Position numbers and translations under genes: made by a program | Shown here: positions 61,937-64,000 of the stretch, piece after piece | Layout of the letters: each line of letters begins with the position of its first letter | How positions within the stretch are numbered: the stretch's first letter is position 1 | Assembly: GCA_002841885.1 (NCBI GenBank) | Contig: PHBE01000013.1 | Location: forward strand, 44,027 to 108,026 | DNA length: 64,000 bases | Reading direction: 5' to 3' | From: Deltaproteobacteria bacterium HGW-Deltaproteobacteria-18 | GTDB lineage: Bacteria > Desulfobacterota > Desulfovibrionia > Desulfovibrionales > Desulfomicrobiaceae | Notes under the pieces: generated by a model | Told to the model about the DNA's origin: nothing | Database searches by the model: none | What the model saw: only the letters and a program-made list of their open reading frames with translations

Positions 61937-63298
61937 ATGCGCAATCAAACAGCCGCCCTGGCCGCCGCGTCCGTGGCCAGTTTTCTGGTTCCTTTCATGA
62001 TGTCCGCCGTGGCCATCACCCTGCCCGTCATGCAGGTCGAGCTTGGGGCCTCTGCCGTGGAGCTGAGCTGGATCGCCGGGAGCTACATTCTCGCCCTGGC
62101 CGCCATTCTCCTTCCTATCGGCCGGCTGGCGGACATCTTTGGCCGCAGGCGCGCCTTCGTCTGGGGCACCGGCGCTTTCGTCGTTTTTTCCCTGTGCGCC
62201 TCCCTGGCCTGGTCTGTAGTCAGCCTCGTGGTCCTGCGCGTCGTGCAGGGGGTGGGCGCGGCCATGATCCTGGCCACGGGCGTGGCCATCGTGACGGAGC
62301 TCTACCCTCGCAAGGAGCGGGGCCGGGTCATGGGCATCCTGGTCGCCTGCGTCTATCTGGGCCTGTCCGTGGGCCCTCTGGTGGGCGGGATGATGACTTC
62401 CCTTTTCGGCTGGCGCTCGGTGTTCTTTTTGTGTCTGCCCCCTGGCCTGCTGGCCTGGGTCATGGCCCGGGGGATCAGGGACGAGTGGCGTCCGGCGCGC
62501 GGCGAGGGCTTCGATCTTGTCGGGAGTCTGCTCTATGCGGCTTTCGTGGTCTGTTGCGTCAACGGGCTGACCGGGTTGGCCCGGCCCGAGCGGGGCTTGC
62601 CGCTGCTCGGGGCTGCCCTGATCATGGGCGTGCTGTTCGTGCTGCGTTCACGCAGCGTCCAGCATCCGCTCATCGATCTGACGCTGTTCACGGCCAACCG
62701 CGTCTTTCTGCTTTCAAGTCTTGCGACCCTCATCAATTATGCGGGGACCTTCGCTGTGGGCTTTCTGCTCAGTCTGTACCTGCAGGTGGTCAAGGGCTTC
62801 TCGCCCATGCATGCCGGGTTCATCCTGATCGTGCAGCCGGTCGTGCAGAGCCTCCTGTCTCCCTTGGCCGGGGTCCTGTCCGACCGCTTCAACGCGGCCT
62901 GGCTGGCCAGCCTGGGCATGGCTTTCTGCGCTCTTGGCCTGTGGGGGATGTGCGGGGTTGGCGTGCAGACCGGACTATGGGAAATAGGTGCGATCCTGGC
63001 CCTGCTGGGTCTGGGGTTCGCGCTTTTTGCCTCGCCGAACATGAGCGTGGTCATGGGCAGCGTCGAACCCAGGGACTACAGCATCGCCTCGAGCCTGGTA
63101 GCGACCATGCGCACCTTCGGCATGACTCTGTCCATGGGCATCTCCGCCGTGGTGTTCGGTTTTTTGCTGCAAGATCGCCAGATTGCCCCGGACACGATTC
63201 CGGAGTTTCTGGCCAGCATGAAGATCATTTTTGCCGTTTGCGCCGGGCTCTGCTTGGCGGGCGTATTCTGTTCGCTGGGTCGGGTCGGGCGGCGTTGA
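61937..63298 (+). CDS. MFS transporter, drug/H+ antiporter DHA2 type (EmrB/QacA-like)
   Basis: A 453-residue membrane transporter with about 14 hydrophobic segments. Typical features: MMSAVAITLPVMQVELG near the start, LGRRR-type IFGRRRAFVWGT in the second loop (about residues 69-80), and LRVVQGVGAAMILATGVAIVTELYPRKERGRVMGI (about 100-134, antiporter motif C-like region). Probable drug or metabolite exporter by proton antiport. GGAGG precedes the ATG. Divergent from ptb; no regulator gene is adjacent, so the substrate is unknown. Confidence 0.88.
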   Translation: MRNQTAALAAASVASFLVPFMMSAVAITLPVMQVELGASAVELSWIAGSYILALAAILLPIGRLADIFGRRRAFVWGTGAFVVFSLCASLAWSVVSLVVLRVVQGVGAAMILATGVAIVTELYPRKERGRVMGILVACVYLGLSVGPLVGGMMTSLFGWRSVFFLCLPPGLLAWVMARGIRDEWRPARGEGFDLVGSLLYAAFVVCCVNGLTGLARPERGLPLLGAALIMGVLFVLRSRSVQHPLIDLTLFTANRVFLLSSLATLINYAGTFAVGFLLSLYLQVVKGFSPMHAGFILIVQPVVQSLLSPLAGVLSDRFNAAWLASLGMAFCALGLWGMCGVGVQTGLWEIGAILALLGLGFALFASPNMSVVMGSVEPRDYSIASSLVATMRTFGMTLSMGISAVVFGFLLQDRQIAPDTIPEFLASMKIIFAVCAGLCLAGVFCSLGRVGRR

Positions 63299-63394
63299 AT
63301 TTGCGCGAAGGTCAGGATTTCCTTTTCTTCGAGGCCGCATTGAAATAATGCTCGCCATGGTGTCTTGCAGTTTGTCGCAATAGGAGGAGTTGTC

Positions 63395-63661
63395 ATGAAA
63401 ATGATCAAAGTCATGGTCATGGGCGCGCTGATTCTGTGCCTTGGTTCTGTGTTCGCCTTTGCGGGTGATGGCCAGGCGCTGGTGGAGCAGACCTGCACCA
63501 AGTGCCATGATCTGGGCCGGGTCCGCGCCGGATTCGGGGTCAAGGATCAGGCGGCCTGGTCTGCCACGGTGGCCAGGATGCTGGGCAAGAGCAATGCTCC
63601 GGCAGTCACCCACGAGGAGCATGGGCTCATCGTCGATTGGCTATCGGCGCAGAAGAAATAA
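63395..63661 (+). CDS. small periplasmic c-type cytochrome
   Basis: An 88-residue protein with a signal peptide (MKMIKVMVMGALILCLGSVFAFA) and one heme c site CTKCH (residues 34-38). The mature part of about 65 residues is close to the length of small class I-like monoheme cytochromes; Met57 or a nearby residue could be the axial ligand, but this is not certain. Ribosome site AGGAGG precedes the ATG at 63395. It may carry electrons in periplasmic metabolism. Followed by a long hairpin at 63741. Confidence 0.82.
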   Translation: MKMIKVMVMGALILCLGSVFAFAGDGQALVEQTCTKCHDLGRVRAGFGVKDQAAWSATVARMLGKSNAPAVTHEEHGLIVDWLSAQKK

Positions 63662-63740
63662 TTCCGGCGCGACTTTTTACGCCTGGTGAATCCAGTATTT
63701 GGCACTGCCGGGCGCCTGACCACACGCACTTGCAGTGCAC

Positions 63741-63789
63741 AAAGAATAGGTCCTATAGGTCCCATGAGACCCATAGGACCTATTCTTTT
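63741..63789 (+). terminator. long stem-loop between cytochrome and thioesterase genes
   Basis: A 21-bp stem (AAAGAATAGGTCCTATAGGT at the left, 63741-63761, with 63768-63788) has one mismatch and a 6-base loop, followed by TTTT and directly by the AAGGAG ribosome site of the next gene. It resembles a dispersed palindrome of delta-proteobacteria and probably works as a terminator. A smaller GCACT-TGC-AGTGC hairpin lies at 63727-63739. Confidence 0.75.
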
Positions 63790-63801
63790 AAGGAGAATTT
63801 T

Positions 63802-64000
63802 ATGACCAGCACCCCTGTTCAGCACCTTTACGCCGAAGACTTGAGCCATTGCTACGGTTGCGGAAAAAACAACGCCCAGGGCCTGCATATCCAGACCCAC
63901 TTTGATGGAGAGCAGGGCGTGGGGCGTTTTACGCCCCGGCCGGAACATATTGCGCTGCCCGGGTTCGTTTATGGCGGCATGCTCGCTTCGCTGGTGGATT
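63802..64000 (+). CDS. PaaI-type thioesterase, N-terminal part (cut by the window edge)
   Basis: The frame begins at 63802 after AAGGAG and is open to the right edge (66 codons). HCYGCGKNNAQGLHI (about residues 16-30) and FVYGGMLASLVD at the end match hot-dog-fold acyl-CoA thioesterases of the PaaI/4HBT superfamily, with the catalytic Asp or Glu expected beyond the window. The CxxCG motif is shared by a subgroup. Substrate unknown. Confidence 0.8.
   Translation, partial: MTSTPVQHLYAEDLSHCYGCGKNNAQGLHIQTHFDGEQGVGRFTPRPEHIALPGFVYGGMLASLVD

Noticed and set aside
61510..63348. 612-codon plus-strand frame across ptb and the MFS gene
   Set aside because: It is antisense to ptb and out of frame with the clear MFS protein; no ribosome site.

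Overview
The window looks like chromosomal DNA of a flagellated, anaerobic, Gram-negative bacterium of the Desulfovibrionales type (Desulfomicrobium or Desulfovibrio relatives). This is an inference from content, not a database match. It rests on (i) a flagellar rod/ring/hook cluster next to a rimP-nusA-infB-rbfA-truB-rpsO-pnp block, and a FlgM gene paired with a DVU0524-like gene, an order I recall from Desulfovibrio vulgaris; (ii) oxygen-sensitive enzymes (a glycyl radical dehydratase with its radical SAM activase); (iii) ptb-buk, an ADP-forming acyl-CoA synthetase, bacteriohemerythrin and a DsrE-family protein. The DNA is GC-rich and mostly coding. No transposase, integrase, prophage or CRISPR array was found.

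Layout. 1-905: start of a CitA/DcuS-type sensor kinase that runs off the left edge. 1165-1545: small unknown protein. 1735-6222: tight four-gene membrane-lipid operon (DUF2177, DUF1295, FAD amine-oxidase-like protein, and a DUF1365 to cyclopropane-fatty-acid-synthase fusion). 6630-12686: fliK, flgD, flgE, then flaG (minus) and flagellin. 12784-16728: RNase III, acyl-CoA synthetase (ADP-forming) and a phosphotransacetylase-like DRTGG protein. 17085-21577: cimA with an isoleucine attenuator, lpxB, a VanZ-like protein and a Gate-domain membrane protein. 21983-32528 (minus): pnp, rpsO, truB, DHH phosphoesterase, rbfA, ylxP, infB, ylxR, nusA, rimP, tRNA-Gly(CCC). 32664-43787: flgF, G, A, H, I, J, N, K, L, csrA, fliW, then flgM and its partner on minus. 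43937-48513: NAD kinase, RluA-type synthase, a polar amino acid ABC transporter and a DsrE-like protein. 49209-52490: trans-4-hydroxyproline dehydratase HypD and activase. 52788-59660: RRM protein, RND efflux system with a 35-residue companion, bacteriohemerythrin. 59777-64000: buk, ptb, MFS exporter, small cytochrome c, and a thioesterase cut by the right edge.

Regulation. Flagellar genes show two promoter classes: sigma-54 (GG-N10-GC) before flagellin, flgF and flgN, and sigma-28 (TAAAGTT-N11-GACGATTA-like) before flaG and the flgM operon. csrA and fliW, which in other bacteria tie flagellin translation to assembly, overlap. cimA is preceded by a classic Ile-rich leader peptide, antiterminator and terminator.

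Most unusual feature. Four copies of an approximately 175-base structured repeat lie in three convergent intergenic regions (16794-16969, 21645-21819, 48667-48841, 48946-49120), all in the same orientation. Each has an outer stem and an inner stem around conserved internal strands. The stem sequences differ between copies but stay complementary, with double compensatory changes, and most one-sided changes would be G-U pairs in a minus-strand RNA. This points to selection on a folded RNA or single-stranded DNA. I do not recognise it as a named family. Manual positions of short non-coding sites may be off by 1-2 bases.
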